Below, piece by piece: positions 37,587-46,049 of a stretch of DNA of 64,000 bases (the first letter of the stretch is position 1; each line of letters begins with the position of its first letter). The DNA comes from Microvirga sp. VF16 (GTDB taxonomy: Bacteria > Pseudomonadota > Alphaproteobacteria > Rhizobiales > Beijerinckiaceae): NCBI RefSeq assembly GCF_016864375.1, contig NZ_CP069359.1:124001-188000 (forward strand), read 5' to 3'. The position numbers were made by a program, and so were the translations under genes. The notes beneath the pieces are model-generated. The model searched no databases, was not told the DNA's origin, and saw nothing but the letters and a program-made list of their open reading frames with translations.

Positions 37587-37934
37587 CTACATCTCTTCCG
37601 CCTGATAGATTTCGGCGACGGACGAGCCGGCCATGACGGTCTCGCCGGCCCGGCTCAGGCGGGTCGACACGATGCCGGCCACCGGTGACAGCACGCGTCC
37701 CTCACCGAACTGCTCTTTGATCTGGGTTATCTGCCCCCTGAAGCTGTTGCCGCGCGTCAGCGAGACGAGATCCCAGAGCAGCGGAAGGGCCCGGGAAGAC
37801 TGGGTGAGCCAGACATAACCCAACATTGAGGCTGATCTGCTTCCAACCGGGCAGCGCGACAGGCACGCCCAATGCATCTGAGCGGCGCTCACCCTCGGAG
37901 CGTCGAGCAGGTCCATGCCCATGTGGATGCTCAC
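37587..37934 (-). pseudogene. HlyD-family adaptor, central (lipoyl-domain) fragment
   Basis: The recognisable part, RGQITQIKEQFGEGRVLSPV then AGIVSTRLSRAGETVMAGSS and VAEIYQAEEM, is the second half of the lipoyl-like domain of an HlyD adaptor. The stop TAG follows EEM, where homologues continue with VVWxLPxF, the beginning of the fragment at 36421. The N-terminal ~60 residues are not HlyD-like, so the 5' end is also damaged. Confidence 0.65.
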
Positions 37935-38317
37935 ATCGTCATTGAATGCAACTCCCGAAACGCTTCGTCTCTCGCCAATTCACCTCCGCGAGTGCACGAA
38001 CTGAGAGTGTCGCGGAGGTCTTAGCGGAGGATCTCGGGAACACTGTGCGCTGAGCCCTGAAAGGCGAGCGGTGATGAAGCGTCCCACCCTGGCATTCTAG
38101 TCCGAACACCCCACCCATCTTTGATCTACGTCAAAGACGCTTTGCTTTCGGACCGTCATGCTTGGGGATCGCCGACGGGGACAGTCGGCGCTCCGACTCC
38201 CGACAGAGTGCCGATCTGGACCAAGCGGCCGGCTGGTTGACCGGCCTGTGCACGCGGCTGGGTCCGCAGAGCCGCCACTAGTCAGCGCAACGGTCTAACA
38301 CAACAGGGGAGGAGACC
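37935..38317. other. Intergenic region with FixK box before the second DUF6455 gene
   Basis: No gene is supported in this stretch. It contains the FixK-like box at 38121-38134 and a ribosome site (GGGGAGGAG) just before ATG 38318. Confidence 0.4.
38121..38134. promoter_or_regulatory. FixK/FNR-like box (TTGATCTACGTCAA)
   Basis: This fits TTGA-N6-TCAA with paired T/G flanks (TTGAT and GTCAA). It is 183 bp upstream of the gene at 38318. The nearly identical site before acs (25082) supports a shared regulator. Confidence 0.6.
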
Positions 38318-38956
38318 ATGAAGCAGCTTCAGATTGGAAACGATCAATCGGCCATGGCCTTTGAGCCACGCTATAATCTGTTCCGACGCAAGGGGCGGCC
38401 AGATCTCTTCTGCGCGGTGCCGGAGGACCACCCTATCCCAGGCTTCGTCACGGACGAATATTGGGCGTTCGCCGGCACCCAAGACAGCAACTTACTGCCG
38501 TCCGGGTTGAACCTAACAGCAGCAGAGCTCGGCGTGCACCTCAGCGGCTTCCACTTGTTCCAGGTCGCCGGCCCGATGCGAACGCTGCGGCGTGCCGCAG
38601 GCCAGTCCGGTCCGAAGACGCGGGATCTGCTCCCTCCCCATCCGCAACATGGGCCGAAATCACCGGTTGAGACGGCAATAAAAGGGCTAATGAAGCGGCG
38701 AATCGCGCAGCGTTCGCGCTACATGACAGCCATGATGATGCGACTCGATGTCGACGCGGCGGCGGCGACGCGCGAAACTCGCGGCAGGGAGTTTGCAACC
38801 GCCACGCTGTGTTGTTTGAGGTGCGCTCACTCGAGTGAGTGCGGCGGATGGCTTGCCGACCCGACCAGAGGTTCGGACGCACCTCCATTTTGTCCTAACT
38901 CACAGTTCTTCGCGCGCCATAGCCGGCATGGTCATAATGTCGACCGGGACCTTTGA
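38318..38956 (+). CDS. Two-part protein: unknown N domain and DUF6455-like Cys domain
   Basis: The 212-residue product starts after GGGGAGGAG. Residues 1-80 (MAFEPRYNLFRRKGRPDLFC, PEDHPIPGFVTDEYWAFAGT) form a domain I do not recognise. The C-terminal ~90 residues have the DUF6455 layout: a YMTAMMMRLDVD helix, CCLRCAHSSECGGWLADP, and APPFCPNSQFF. The four Cys (CxxC, x5 C, then late C) match those of the protein at 24626. The FixK box upstream suggests expression at low oxygen. The fusion may be real or the result of joining two small genes; the frame is continuous. Confidence 0.65.
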   Translation: MKQLQIGNDQSAMAFEPRYNLFRRKGRPDLFCAVPEDHPIPGFVTDEYWAFAGTQDSNLLPSGLNLTAAELGVHLSGFHLFQVAGPMRTLRRAAGQSGPKTRDLLPPHPQHGPKSPVETAIKGLMKRRIAQRSRYMTAMMMRLDVDAAAATRETRGREFATATLCCLRCAHSSECGGWLADPTRGSDAPPFCPNSQFFARHSRHGHNVDRDL

Positions 38957-39204
38957 GGACTACACGGAGAGCAGAAGGAACTGTGGGGCAGCTTGTAAGA
39001 GGTTCCCTCGGAAACGCGGCGATCAAGACCGGTCTGTGCCAGTGCAATGAGTGCCAAGTCTATGGGCGGCATTGTTGCCCCACGCTTTCTCATGCGCCCG
39101 GTCGGATCACGCTGGACCAAGGACTCCCTCTGAAAGGGTGTTGGGCATCTCCTGATTTTTATGCATCATGGCCTCACGCATGAGGACAAAGCGAGGAAGC
39201 TACC

Positions 39205-40161
39205 ATGGGCCCATCCCTCGGCCACGCCGCGCGCATCGCGCGGGCGCTTGACAGCTCAATGGCGGCGCGCTCGCCCATCGCTGCTTCATGGCATCGGTCT
39301 CTCATGCGCTACGGTCTTGACCCACTCGACGCGCGGCCGCCGCTGATCTTGAGCGCCGCCGAGTTGCGCAATGCACGCCAAAGCGTAGAGCCTTTGCTTG
39401 ATTCCGCACAGGCCGCCCTCGATCGGCTGTTCCAGGCTGCGGGCGATGCGGGATGTTGCGTTCTTTTTGCGGATCGCAATGGCGTACCGATCGATCGCCG
39501 CGGCACCGCCGCGGATGATCGGACTTTTTCCGCGTGGGGGCTCTGGATTGGAGCGGTGTGGAGTGAAGAGGCGGAGGGGACCAACGGCATCGGGACCTGT
39601 CTCGCCGAGGGCAGGGCACTGACAATCCACCGGGACCAGCATTTTCATGCCCGCAATACCGGCCTAAGCTGCACAGTAGCACCGATCTTCGATCACACGG
39701 GTCAACTGGCCGGCGCACTTGATGTCTCTTCCTGCCGAGCCGATCTCACTGAAAGTTACGTTGGCCTGATCGCGGCTGCAGTGGCTGATGCCGCCCGTCA
39801 GATTGAGGCACTGAACTTCCGCAGGGCTTTCCCGCAGACGCGCATTATCCTGGCTGACGGTTCGTCTCCGGGCAAATTGGGGCTGCTTGCCATCAACCAT
39901 GACGATTTGATCGTCGGGGCCACCCGCGCCGCTCGGCTGACTTATGGCATCACGGATGCGAGGATTGCAGCCCTGCTGCCGGCGCAGGAGGTGCTGGCAG
40001 ATGACCCGGCGCCGGATTTGATGAACGCCGAGCGGAGCGCGCTCAGGCGGGCGCTGGCACGAGCCCGGGGCAACGTCTCGGAGGCCGCGGCCGCGCTGCA
40101 GATCAGCCGGGCCACGTTGCATCGCAAAATGAAGCGCTTGGGAGTGCGGCGCACCGGATGA
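39205..40161 (+). CDS. AcoR-like GAF/Fis-HTH transcriptional regulator without AAA+ domain
   Basis: The 318-residue protein has the AcoR-type N terminus (SWHRSLMRYGLDPLDARPP), a GAF sensor domain (~60-190, WSEEAEGTNGIGTCL and HARNTGLSCTVAPIFD), and a C-terminal Fis-type helix-turn-helix (RALARARGNVSEAAAALQIS then RATLHRKMKRLGV). AcoR/ExaE proteins are sigma-54 activators, but the AAA+ domain with its GAFTGA motif is absent, so it must act differently. It lies directly before an AcoD/ExaC-type aldehyde dehydrogenase and probably controls it through the palindrome at 40175. Ligands of relatives are aldehydes, acetoin or alcohols. Confidence 0.82.
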   Translation: MGPSLGHAARIARALDSSMAARSPIAASWHRSLMRYGLDPLDARPPLILSAAELRNARQSVEPLLDSAQAALDRLFQAAGDAGCCVLFADRNGVPIDRRGTAADDRTFSAWGLWIGAVWSEEAEGTNGIGTCLAEGRALTIHRDQHFHARNTGLSCTVAPIFDHTGQLAGALDVSSCRADLTESYVGLIAAAVADAARQIEALNFRRAFPQTRIILADGSSPGKLGLLAINHDDLIVGATRAARLTYGITDARIAALLPAQEVLADDPAPDLMNAERSALRRALARARGNVSEAAAALQISRATLHRKMKRLGVRRTG

Positions 40162-40174
40162 GGTCGGCGGCAAG

Positions 40175-40192
40175 TGTCGCAGATCTGCGACA
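40175..40192. promoter_or_regulatory. Perfect 18-bp palindrome, probable operator of the aldehyde dehydrogenase
   Basis: TGTCGCAGATCTGCGACA is a perfect palindrome, extended by near-symmetric flanks (GGCAAG and CCTGCC, 5 of 6 matching). It lies 14 bp after the regulator's stop and 98 bp before the aldehyde dehydrogenase ATG. AcoR-type activators bind similar TGTCGC-type repeats. Confidence 0.7.
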
Positions 40193-40290
40193 CCTGCCGC
40201 GAGCGATCGCATCAACTGGCAGTGACAAGCGCGCCTGAGGCGCCGATCCTGATTTGAAGACGCCACCGACGGCGCGATCAGGAGGAAATC

Positions 40291-41808
40291 ATGAACAAGC
40301 CAGAGTTCCTAACGCTATCCAAGACCCCGTTCAAGGATCGCTACGGCAACTACATCGGCGGACAATGGGTCGAGCCGGTGAACGGCCGCTATTTCGAGAA
40401 CACCTCGCCCGTGACCGGCAAAGTGGTCTGCCAAGTCGCTCGGTCCGATAAGGACGATGTCGAGAAGGCGCTCGATGCGGCTCATGCGGCCAAGGACGCC
40501 TGGGGCAAGACCTCGCCAGCCGCGCGGGCCCTGATCCTGAACGAGATCGCGAACCGGATGGAAGCGAATCTCGACCTGCTGGCCCAGGCCGAGACCTGGG
40601 ACAACGGCAAGCCGATCCGTGAGACGACGGCCGCCGATATTCCCTTGGCTATCGACCACTTCCGCTACTTTGCATCCTGCATCAGGGCGCAGGAGGGATC
40701 GGTTGCGGAAATCGATCACGATACGGTCGCCTATCACTTTCATGAGCCCCTGGGCGTCGTGGGGCAGATCATTCCCTGGAACTTCCCGATCCTGATGGCG
40801 GTCTGGAAGCTGGCGCCCGCGCTCGCCGCCGGCAACTGTGTCGTCCTCAAGCCTGCCGAGCAGACCCCGGCCTCGATTCTGGTCTGGGCCGAACTGGTCG
40901 GGGACCTGCTACCATCCGGCGTTCTCAACATCGTCAACGGCTATGGCCTCGAAGCCGGTAAACCGCTGGCCTCGAGTTCGCGCATCGCCAAGATCGCCTT
41001 CACCGGCGAAACGACGACCGGCCGGCTCATCATGCAATATGCAAGCCAGAATCTGATCCCGGTGACCCTCGAACTCGGCGGCAAGTCGCCCAACATCTTC
41101 TTCAACGATGTGACGGCGGAGGATGACGAGTATCTGGACAAGGCCATCGAAGGCTTCGTGATGTTCGCCCTCAACCAGGGCGAGGTCTGCACCTGCCCGA
41201 GCCGTGCACTGATCCAGGAATCGATCTACGACCGCTTCATGGAGAAGGCCCTCAAGCGTGTCGGGGCGATCAAGCAGGGCAGCCCGCTCGACCCGTCGAC
41301 GATGATCGGCGCCCAGGCCTCCGGCGAGCAGCTGGAAAAGATCCTCAGCTATTTCGACATCGGCAAGCAGGAAGGCGCTGAGGTGCTGACGGGCGGCGAG
41401 CGCAACAACCTGCCGGGCGAACTGGCCGGCGGCTATTACGTGAAGCCCACCGTGTTCCGTGGCCACAACCGGATGCGGGTGTTCCAGGAGGAGATCTTCG
41501 GGCCCGTTGTTTCCGTCACGACCTTCAAGGACGAGGACGACGCCCTGTCGATTGCCAACGACACCCTCTACGGCCTCGGTGCCGGTGTGTGGACCCGCAA
41601 CGGCAATCGTGCCTATCGCTTCGGTCGCGCCATCCAGGCGGGCCGCGTCTGGACGAACTGCTACCATGCCTATCCGGCTCACGCGGCCTTCGGCGGCTAC
41701 AAGCAGTCAGGCATCGGCCGCGAGACGCACAAGATGATGCTCGATCACTACCAGCAGACCAAGAACCTCCTGGTGAGCTACAGCAGCAAGGCTCTCGGCT
41801 TCTTCTGA
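40291..41808 (+). CDS. NAD-dependent aldehyde dehydrogenase (AcoD/ExaC type)
   Basis: The 505-residue enzyme oxidises aldehydes, most likely acetaldehyde, to the acid. Motifs are [12 protein letters not shown] (NAD binding), [12 protein letters not shown] with the catalytic Glu near residue 266, and [11 protein letters not shown] with the nucleophile Cys300. The VNPYHAY-like end ([20 protein letters not shown]) and C-terminal [13 protein letters not shown] are typical of the AcoD/ExaC group. The start has AGGAGG upstream (AGGAGGAAATC). The following DUF779 and zinc alcohol dehydrogenase genes complete an ethanol/acetaldehyde oxidation operon, but both are broken. Confidence 0.94.
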   Translation: MNKPEFLTLSKTPFKDRYGNYIGGQWVEPVNGRYFENTSPVTGKVVCQVARSDKDDVEKALDAAHAAKDAWGKTSPAARALILNEIANRMEANLDLLAQAETWDNGKPIRETTAADIPLAIDHFRYFASCIRAQEGSVAEIDHDTVAYHFHEPLGVVGQIIPWNFPILMAVWKLAPALAAGNCVVLKPAEQTPASILVWAELVGDLLPSGVLNIVNGYGLEAGKPLASSSRIAKIAFTGETTTGRLIMQYASQNLIPVTLELGGKSPNIFFNDVTAEDDEYLDKAIEGFVMFALNQGEVCTCPSRALIQESIYDRFMEKALKRVGAIKQGSPLDPSTMIGAQASGEQLEKILSYFDIGKQEGAEVLTGGERNNLPGELAGGYYVKPTVFRGHNRMRVFQEEIFGPVVSVTTFKDEDDALSIANDTLYGLGAGVWTRNGNRAYRFGRAIQAGRVWTNCYHAYPAHAAFGGYKQSGIGRETHKMMLDHYQQTKNLLVSYSSKALGFF

Positions 41809-41918
41809 TGCCTTCGGAGCCTGACGCGGGCGAGGGGCAGCGCCCGATCAGATCAGGCTCTTGCCACGGCCGGGGCGCGGCACGCTGCGTCCCGGCCCAA
41901 TCATAAGGGAGGGAAAGA

Positions 41919-42399
41919 ATGAATAGCGCCGACATTCATCGCGTCACCGCAACACTCGCCGCGCTCGACCTGATCGCGACATTGCAGAACGAATACGGCC
42001 CGGTTCTCTTCCACGATCACGCGAAACGCGCACTTCCACCAATCAGGAGGGTGCTGCGACAGATCCTCGCCCATGTGCTATCCGCAGGGCGACTACATTG
42101 TCGGGGATGAGGACGTGCTCCTTGGCACGATCGGTGGGGCGCCGTTTTACATGAGCCCGTCGCAATATGAGTACTGGAAACACACCCGGCTGATCATCGA
42201 CGTGGTGCCGGGCAAAGGCGGCATGTTCTCCCTCGAGAACGGTCGCGGCGTCCGCTTCCTGACCCGCTCGCGCCTGTTCACGGACGAGGAGGCGAGACAC
42301 CTCGAACTGAAGGAGTGGCTCCGGAGGCGGGGGCGATCTTCTCGGCCGAGGCCGAACTCTCGGCGACTTCGTCAGCTTCAGCAAGGAAGAGCTCATTGA
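41919..42399 (+). pseudogene. DUF779 protein, broken by a 25-bp insertion
   Basis: The N-terminal part reads VTATLAALDLIATLQ then EYGPVLFH. A 25-bp segment (42015-42039), which repeats the preceding 7 bases CTTCCAC at its end, shifts the frame. The original frame then resumes QSGGCCDRSSPMCYPQGDY, VLLGTIGGAPFYMS and VVPGKGGMFSLEN. DUF779 proteins are small and usually follow acetaldehyde dehydrogenase genes, as here; their function is unknown. The C-terminal tail beyond FTDEEARHLE is not conserved. Confidence 0.8.
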
Positions 42400-42498
42400 G
42401 GGCGTCGCACTCAGCTCTGAACTCTTGGAGCTACGTCACCGGCCTCAACTAAAAACCCTCACGATCATATCAGGACTGCTCAAACGAGGAGGAACCGC

Positions 42499-42762
42499 AT
42501 GACAAAGGTGATGAAGGCAGCTCTGGTTCGGGATTTTGGACGACCACTGACGATTGAGGAGGTCCCAATCCCCGAACCCCGTCCCGATCAGATCCTAGTG
42601 CGGATTGCCGCCAGCGGCGTGTGCCACACCGATCTTCACGCGGCCAAGGGTGACCGGCCCATCAAACCCAATCCGCCTTTCATCCCGGGCCACGAGGGCG
42701 TGGGCACCGTGGTGGCTGTCGGGCGCGACGTGAAGCGTGTCAGGGAAGGGGACCGAGTCGGC
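42499..42762 (+). pseudogene. Zinc alcohol dehydrogenase (AdhP-type), truncated by IS6
   Basis: After an ACGAGGAGG ribosome site, the frame MTKVMKAALVRDFGRPLTIE continues through GVCHTDLHAAKGD, PFIPGHEGVGTVVAVG and VREGDRVG, then stops being homologous at 42762 where the IS6 element starts. About 88 of ~340 residues remain. The rest of the gene is not found on the far side of the element, so the insertion was accompanied by a deletion or rearrangement. It is a different gene from the fragment at 33457. Confidence 0.88.
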
Positions 42763-43574
42763 GGCACCGTTGCAGTAACTTGAAACGGCGAAACGAACCC
42801 CGTCGATCAGATCATTCAGGCTGCGAGACCGAAGAGCTGATTAATGAGACGGACTTCGCCTGTCGCCTGACGTTTCCGCTGGATGCAGTGACCGCGGCGG
42901 ATCATCCGCATGGTTTCGAAGCCCATCAGGGTCACGGCGGCGGTTTTCATCGTCTGGAAGCCACGCGTCGGCCGGATCACGCGCTTGAGCGCTCCATGGT
43001 CGGCTTCGATGATGTTATTCAAATATTTCGAGGTGCGATGTTCGACATCCTGCGGCAGCAGCCCTTCGTCCTGCAAGCGTCGGATGGCCTTCGGATAGGA
43101 TGCCAGTTTGTCGGTCGTGATCGAGGACGGCGGATAGTCGCTCACCACCCTCAGAGCTTTGCGCAGGAAGCGATAAGCGGTTCCAGTATCGCGCCGGTCG
43201 GATAGCATGGAGGCAATCAGACGACCGTGTTTGTCGACCGCTCGAAACAAGTACCGCCACTGTCCGCCAACTCGCACATAGGTCTCATCCACCCGCCACG
43301 AACCTGAACGATGTCCCTGGTATGGTCGCACCCGCTTCCCGATCTCCGGCGCGTAGCGCTGAACCCAGCGGAAGATCGTGGATGGGTTCACGTTGGTGCC
43401 TCGCTCTTGCATCATCTCGGCCAGATCGCGATAGCTGATGCCATACTTGCAGTACCACCGCACGCACAGCAGGATGATCTCAACTGGGAAGCGACGACGC
43501 TTGAACAGAAACAACGGAGCGGCTCCTTGACGAACCGCCCCTCGCTATACCGCCAAGGTTAACGCAACAGTACC
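42763..43574 (-). mobile_element. Complete IS6-family insertion sequence (copy 2)
   Basis: The ~812-bp element has imperfect terminal repeats: left GGCACCGTTGCAGTAACTT and right, read inward, GGTACTGTTGCGTTAACC. Its single gene runs on the minus strand, opposite to copy 1. The 8-bp flanks differ, so there is no target duplication. Confidence 0.85.
42816..43514 (-). CDS. IS6-family transposase
   Basis: The 232-residue DDE transposase is intact. It has WRVDETYVRVGG, ITTDKLASYPKAI and NNIIEADHGALKR carrying the catalytic Asp, Asp and Glu. It is about 80% identical to the transposase at 6064-6762 and ends with the same LFGLAA, so the two belong to one subgroup but are not recent duplicates of each other. 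Confidence 0.93.
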   Translation of the reverse strand: MFLFKRRRFPVEIILLCVRWYCKYGISYRDLAEMMQERGTNVNPSTIFRWVQRYAPEIGKRVRPYQGHRSGSWRVDETYVRVGGQWRYLFRAVDKHGRLIASMLSDRRDTGTAYRFLRKALRVVSDYPPSSITTDKLASYPKAIRRLQDEGLLPQDVEHRTSKYLNNIIEADHGALKRVIRPTRGFQTMKTAAVTLMGFETMRMIRRGHCIQRKRQATGEVRLINQLFGLAA

Positions 43575-43827
43575 CATCGCGCCTGCTCAACGCGGTCGTG
43601 CCCGGATTTGATGAGGCGGTCCACCGCCATGGCCTTGAGAGACACATGGTCCGGCAGCCCTTCCTGCCCATATTGCTCCGCACTGCGCTTCTTGCTGGGC
43701 TCGCCACCGTCATGCGGGACCCAGTTCGCATGGTCACGGATTTACGGCGGCAAACACGCTTGGGAGGTCGGCAGCGCTTTGAGGCGCTTGAAAGCGGGAG
43801 GGGGAGGGGCCTCCCTTTCTTGTCTCA
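43575..43827. other. Stretch right of IS6 copy 2 with a possible decayed frame
   Basis: On the minus strand 43740-43575 a stop-free frame reads NWVPHDGGEPSKKRS then GLPDHVSLKAMAVDRLIKSG. It looks protein-like but I cannot name it. Otherwise nothing is supported. Confidence 0.3.
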
Positions 43828-43883
43828 CGTTGGCAGTTAACCTGAGACTCCATGCTCCCAGAGTCTCAGGTTAACTGCCAACG
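43828..43883. repeat. 23-bp perfect inverted repeat with 10-bp spacer
   Basis: The left arm 43828-43850 (beginning CGTTGGCAGTTAACC) and the right arm 43861-43883 (its exact reverse complement, ending AACTGCCAACG) are perfectly matched, with spacer CATGCTCCCA. No T-run follows. It could be two abutting transposon ends, a MITE or a strong hairpin. It overlaps the 3' end of the small frame at 43837-44229. Confidence 0.8.
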
Positions 43884-44229
43884 ACTTCCCAAAAATCTGG
43901 AATCTCACGCCAAAGTGCCCAGCGACAAGGGCCTTTTCAGCCTCCTCTCGGCTACCATCGTATCGGCTCAAGGCCATTTCAGGATCGACCATTTTCAAGG
44001 GACCATCCGCATTTTGGAATTGCCTCGTTGCCGACGCCGTCTTCTCTCGGAGAAAAGCTATCGGGAAGGAAGCACAGGAGCTCTCCGCCCCGTGATTGGC
44101 ACTTTCGGCGGTGATCGTACACAGATCAGTATGCAGATTGTGCATACCAGTCGGCAAAGTTTCTATTTTGATCGTCTTGGCACCCCTGTAATCTGTCGTA
44201 GGCGCCCCAATCCGGGCCCCATTGGACAA
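43837..44229 (-). CDS. Small conserved hypothetical protein (NADGPLKMV family), copy 2
   Basis: The longest frame is 130 residues. Only the part after about residue 55 (ASATRQFQNADGPLKMVDPE, MALSRYDG, EEAEKALV) is shared with the 69-residue protein at 7377-7586. An internal ATG at residue 29 gives a more plausible length. The C-terminal tail SLAVNLRLWEHGVSG is encoded by the perfect inverted repeat at 43828-43883, which suggests that an inserted element replaced the natural end. Function unknown. Confidence 0.45.
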   Translation of the reverse strand: MSNGARIGAPTTDYRGAKTIKIETLPTGMHNLHTDLCTITAESANHGAESSCASFPIAFLREKTASATRQFQNADGPLKMVDPEMALSRYDGSREEAEKALVAGHFGVRFQIFGKSLAVNLRLWEHGVSG

Positions 44230-44377
44230 AGGCCAAAGGTACTCGCCTGCCTGAGTCTGGAAAGGTTAGGGAAGCGTAAGAGAGACGATGGCGTCAAGGC
44301 TGCCCGCTCGCCAAAGGCTTTCGAACGCGAAACCTACAAATTATAAAAACGTGGGAACAGACAGAGAGGATGAAGGT

Positions 44378-45241
44378 ATGGGAAAGCATTCTAATTTGGA
44401 TGGCAAATGGTCCCTTGTTGCGCTGACAGCTGGCACTTGCGCGATCCTCTCGACTCTCCCTGCGCAGGCTGCCGAAACGCGCCTGAGCGAAATTCTTGAG
44501 CGAGGCGTCGTCCGCATCGGCGTGCAGGGGGCATTCAAGCCATGGTCCTATCCTGCTCCAGACGGCACCATGCAGGGCATCGAAGTCGATTTGGCCAAAG
44601 ATGTCGCCGACAAGCTGGGCGTTAAGCTCGAGACGGTCATCATCAACTCAGCGAACCGGATTCAGTTCTTACAGCAAGGCAAGATCGATCTGATCATCGG
44701 AGGCATGTACGATACTGCCGAGCGTCGGAAGGCTGTCGGCATCATCGAGCCGGCCTACTGGACGTCGGGTCCGACCCTGATGGCGAAAAAGGGTGTCGTC
44801 AAGGACTGGAAAGATATTGAAGGCAAGCCGGTTTGTGCCAAGCAGGGTGTCGCCTACAACAAGAAAGTCGAACAGGACTATAAGGTCAGGATCGTCGCTT
44901 TCGCGGGCAACTCGGAAGGTAAGGAAGCACTGCGCTCCGGCAAGTGCGTCGCGTGGCTCTACGATGACGTAAGCATCATGGCCGATCTGGAAACCTCCGA
45001 GTGGGCCGAGTACGAGATGCCGGTCTCCGTGCTCTACAACAACCCGTGGGCGACCGCTGTCCCCCTTGAGGAGCTCGACAGGCCGTGGGGTGTCTTCATG
45101 ACGGGCATGGCCTATCGCTGGCAAGCGTCCGGTAAGCTCGTGGAGCTTGAGGGCAAGTACAAGCTGAAGCCTTCGGACTGGTTCGCTCAGCTGCATGAGA
45201 AGCACCGGTGGGATGCGTCTTATCTCGAGGGCGGGAAGTAG
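44378..45241 (+). CDS. ABC transporter substrate-binding protein (polar amino acid type)
   Basis: From ATG 44378 (MGKHSNLDGKWS, with GAGAGGATGAAGG just upstream) the 287-residue protein has a signal peptide (LVALTAGTCAILSTLPAQAA, cut after AQA). A family 3 solute-binding fold follows: GVVRIGVQGAFKPWSYPAPD, EVDLAKDVADKLGVKLE, QGKIDLIIGGMYDTAERR. It delivers an amino acid-like solute to the permeases that follow. A longer frame from 44288 has no signal-like start and is rejected. It is the first gene of a four-gene transporter operon. Confidence 0.92.
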   Translation: MGKHSNLDGKWSLVALTAGTCAILSTLPAQAAETRLSEILERGVVRIGVQGAFKPWSYPAPDGTMQGIEVDLAKDVADKLGVKLETVIINSANRIQFLQQGKIDLIIGGMYDTAERRKAVGIIEPAYWTSGPTLMAKKGVVKDWKDIEGKPVCAKQGVAYNKKVEQDYKVRIVAFAGNSEGKEALRSGKCVAWLYDDVSIMADLETSEWAEYEMPVSVLYNNPWATAVPLEELDRPWGVFMTGMAYRWQASGKLVELEGKYKLKPSDWFAQLHEKHRWDASYLEGGK

Positions 45242-45302
45242 ACGAGCGACCGTGTCATGAACTGACCTGATCGCCCTTCAAGCAACGGGAAGCGGAGATG
45301 GT

Positions 45303-46049
45303 ATGTTTGAGTTGATCGCCCCCTTCTTTCACGACCTGTACGAAAAGACGGGGTTTAACTTCAACGTCTTCTATGACCGCTATGAATATGAACGGTTTCT
45401 CTCGGGAGCTGTCATTTCACTGCAGTTGATGTTCGGGGCGATCATCCTGTCGCTCGTCATCGGTGTTCTGGGTGCCTGGGCGCAGGGGTTGGGATCGCGC
45501 GTGCTGCGCGGCGTCATCAACGCTTATATCCAGGCGTTCCGGAACACGCCGCCAATGATTCAGCTCCTGTTCTTCTACTTCGGGTTGGGCGCTTTCACGC
45601 CGCAGGTCGATATGGGCGGTTATACCGAGCCGTTGATCTCCAATTTCGCATGGGCGGTCATCGCACTCGGGATCTTCGGCGGTGCATATAACGTGGAGAT
45701 ACTCAGGTCCGGCCTGGAAGCCGTCCCCCGAACCACGCTGGAGGCGTCGGAAAGCCTCTGCCTGACAAAGTGGCAGACGTACCGGCATGTGACCCTGCCC
45801 CTCGCCTTCAGGATCTGCCTGCCATCGCTCGCGAGCAATCTGATTAGCCTGGCAAAGACCAGTTCGCTGGCATACGTGATCGCCGTCCCAGAAATGACAT
45901 ACGTTCTCAACCAGGTATGGTCCGACAGCATCAACGTGCCCGAGATGATGTTGATTCTGTTCGTATTCTACGTCTCCGTCGTTACTCTTTTCGGTGCGGG
46001 AATGAGCTTTGTGGAACGGAAACTCGCACTGCCGGGGTTCGGACGATGA
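45303..46049 (+). CDS. ABC transporter permease 1 (HisM/GlnP type)
   Basis: The 248-residue protein has about five membrane helices (VISLQLMFGAIILSLVIGVL and others) and the EAA loop contacting the ATPase (LEASESLCLTKWQTYRHVTLP). The RNTPPMIQLLFFYFG segment is characteristic of polar amino acid permeases. Its TGA overlaps the ATG of the second permease (ATGA), indicating co-translation. Confidence 0.93.
   Translation: MFELIAPFFHDLYEKTGFNFNVFYDRYEYERFLSGAVISLQLMFGAIILSLVIGVLGAWAQGLGSRVLRGVINAYIQAFRNTPPMIQLLFFYFGLGAFTPQVDMGGYTEPLISNFAWAVIALGIFGGAYNVEILRSGLEAVPRTTLEASESLCLTKWQTYRHVTLPLAFRICLPSLASNLISLAKTSSLAYVIAVPEMTYVLNQVWSDSINVPEMMLILFVFYVSVVTLFGAGMSFVERKLALPGFGR

Noticed and set aside
40226-40245. 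Sigma-54-like promoter TGGCAGTGACAAGC before the aldehyde dehydrogenase
   Set aside because: GG and GC are one base too close for a -24/-12 promoter, and the adjacent regulator lacks the AAA+ domain.
43575-43740. Stop-free minus-strand frame next to IS6 copy 2, considered as a phage protein fragment
   Set aside because: No defined family motif; the PHDG segment alone is not enough.
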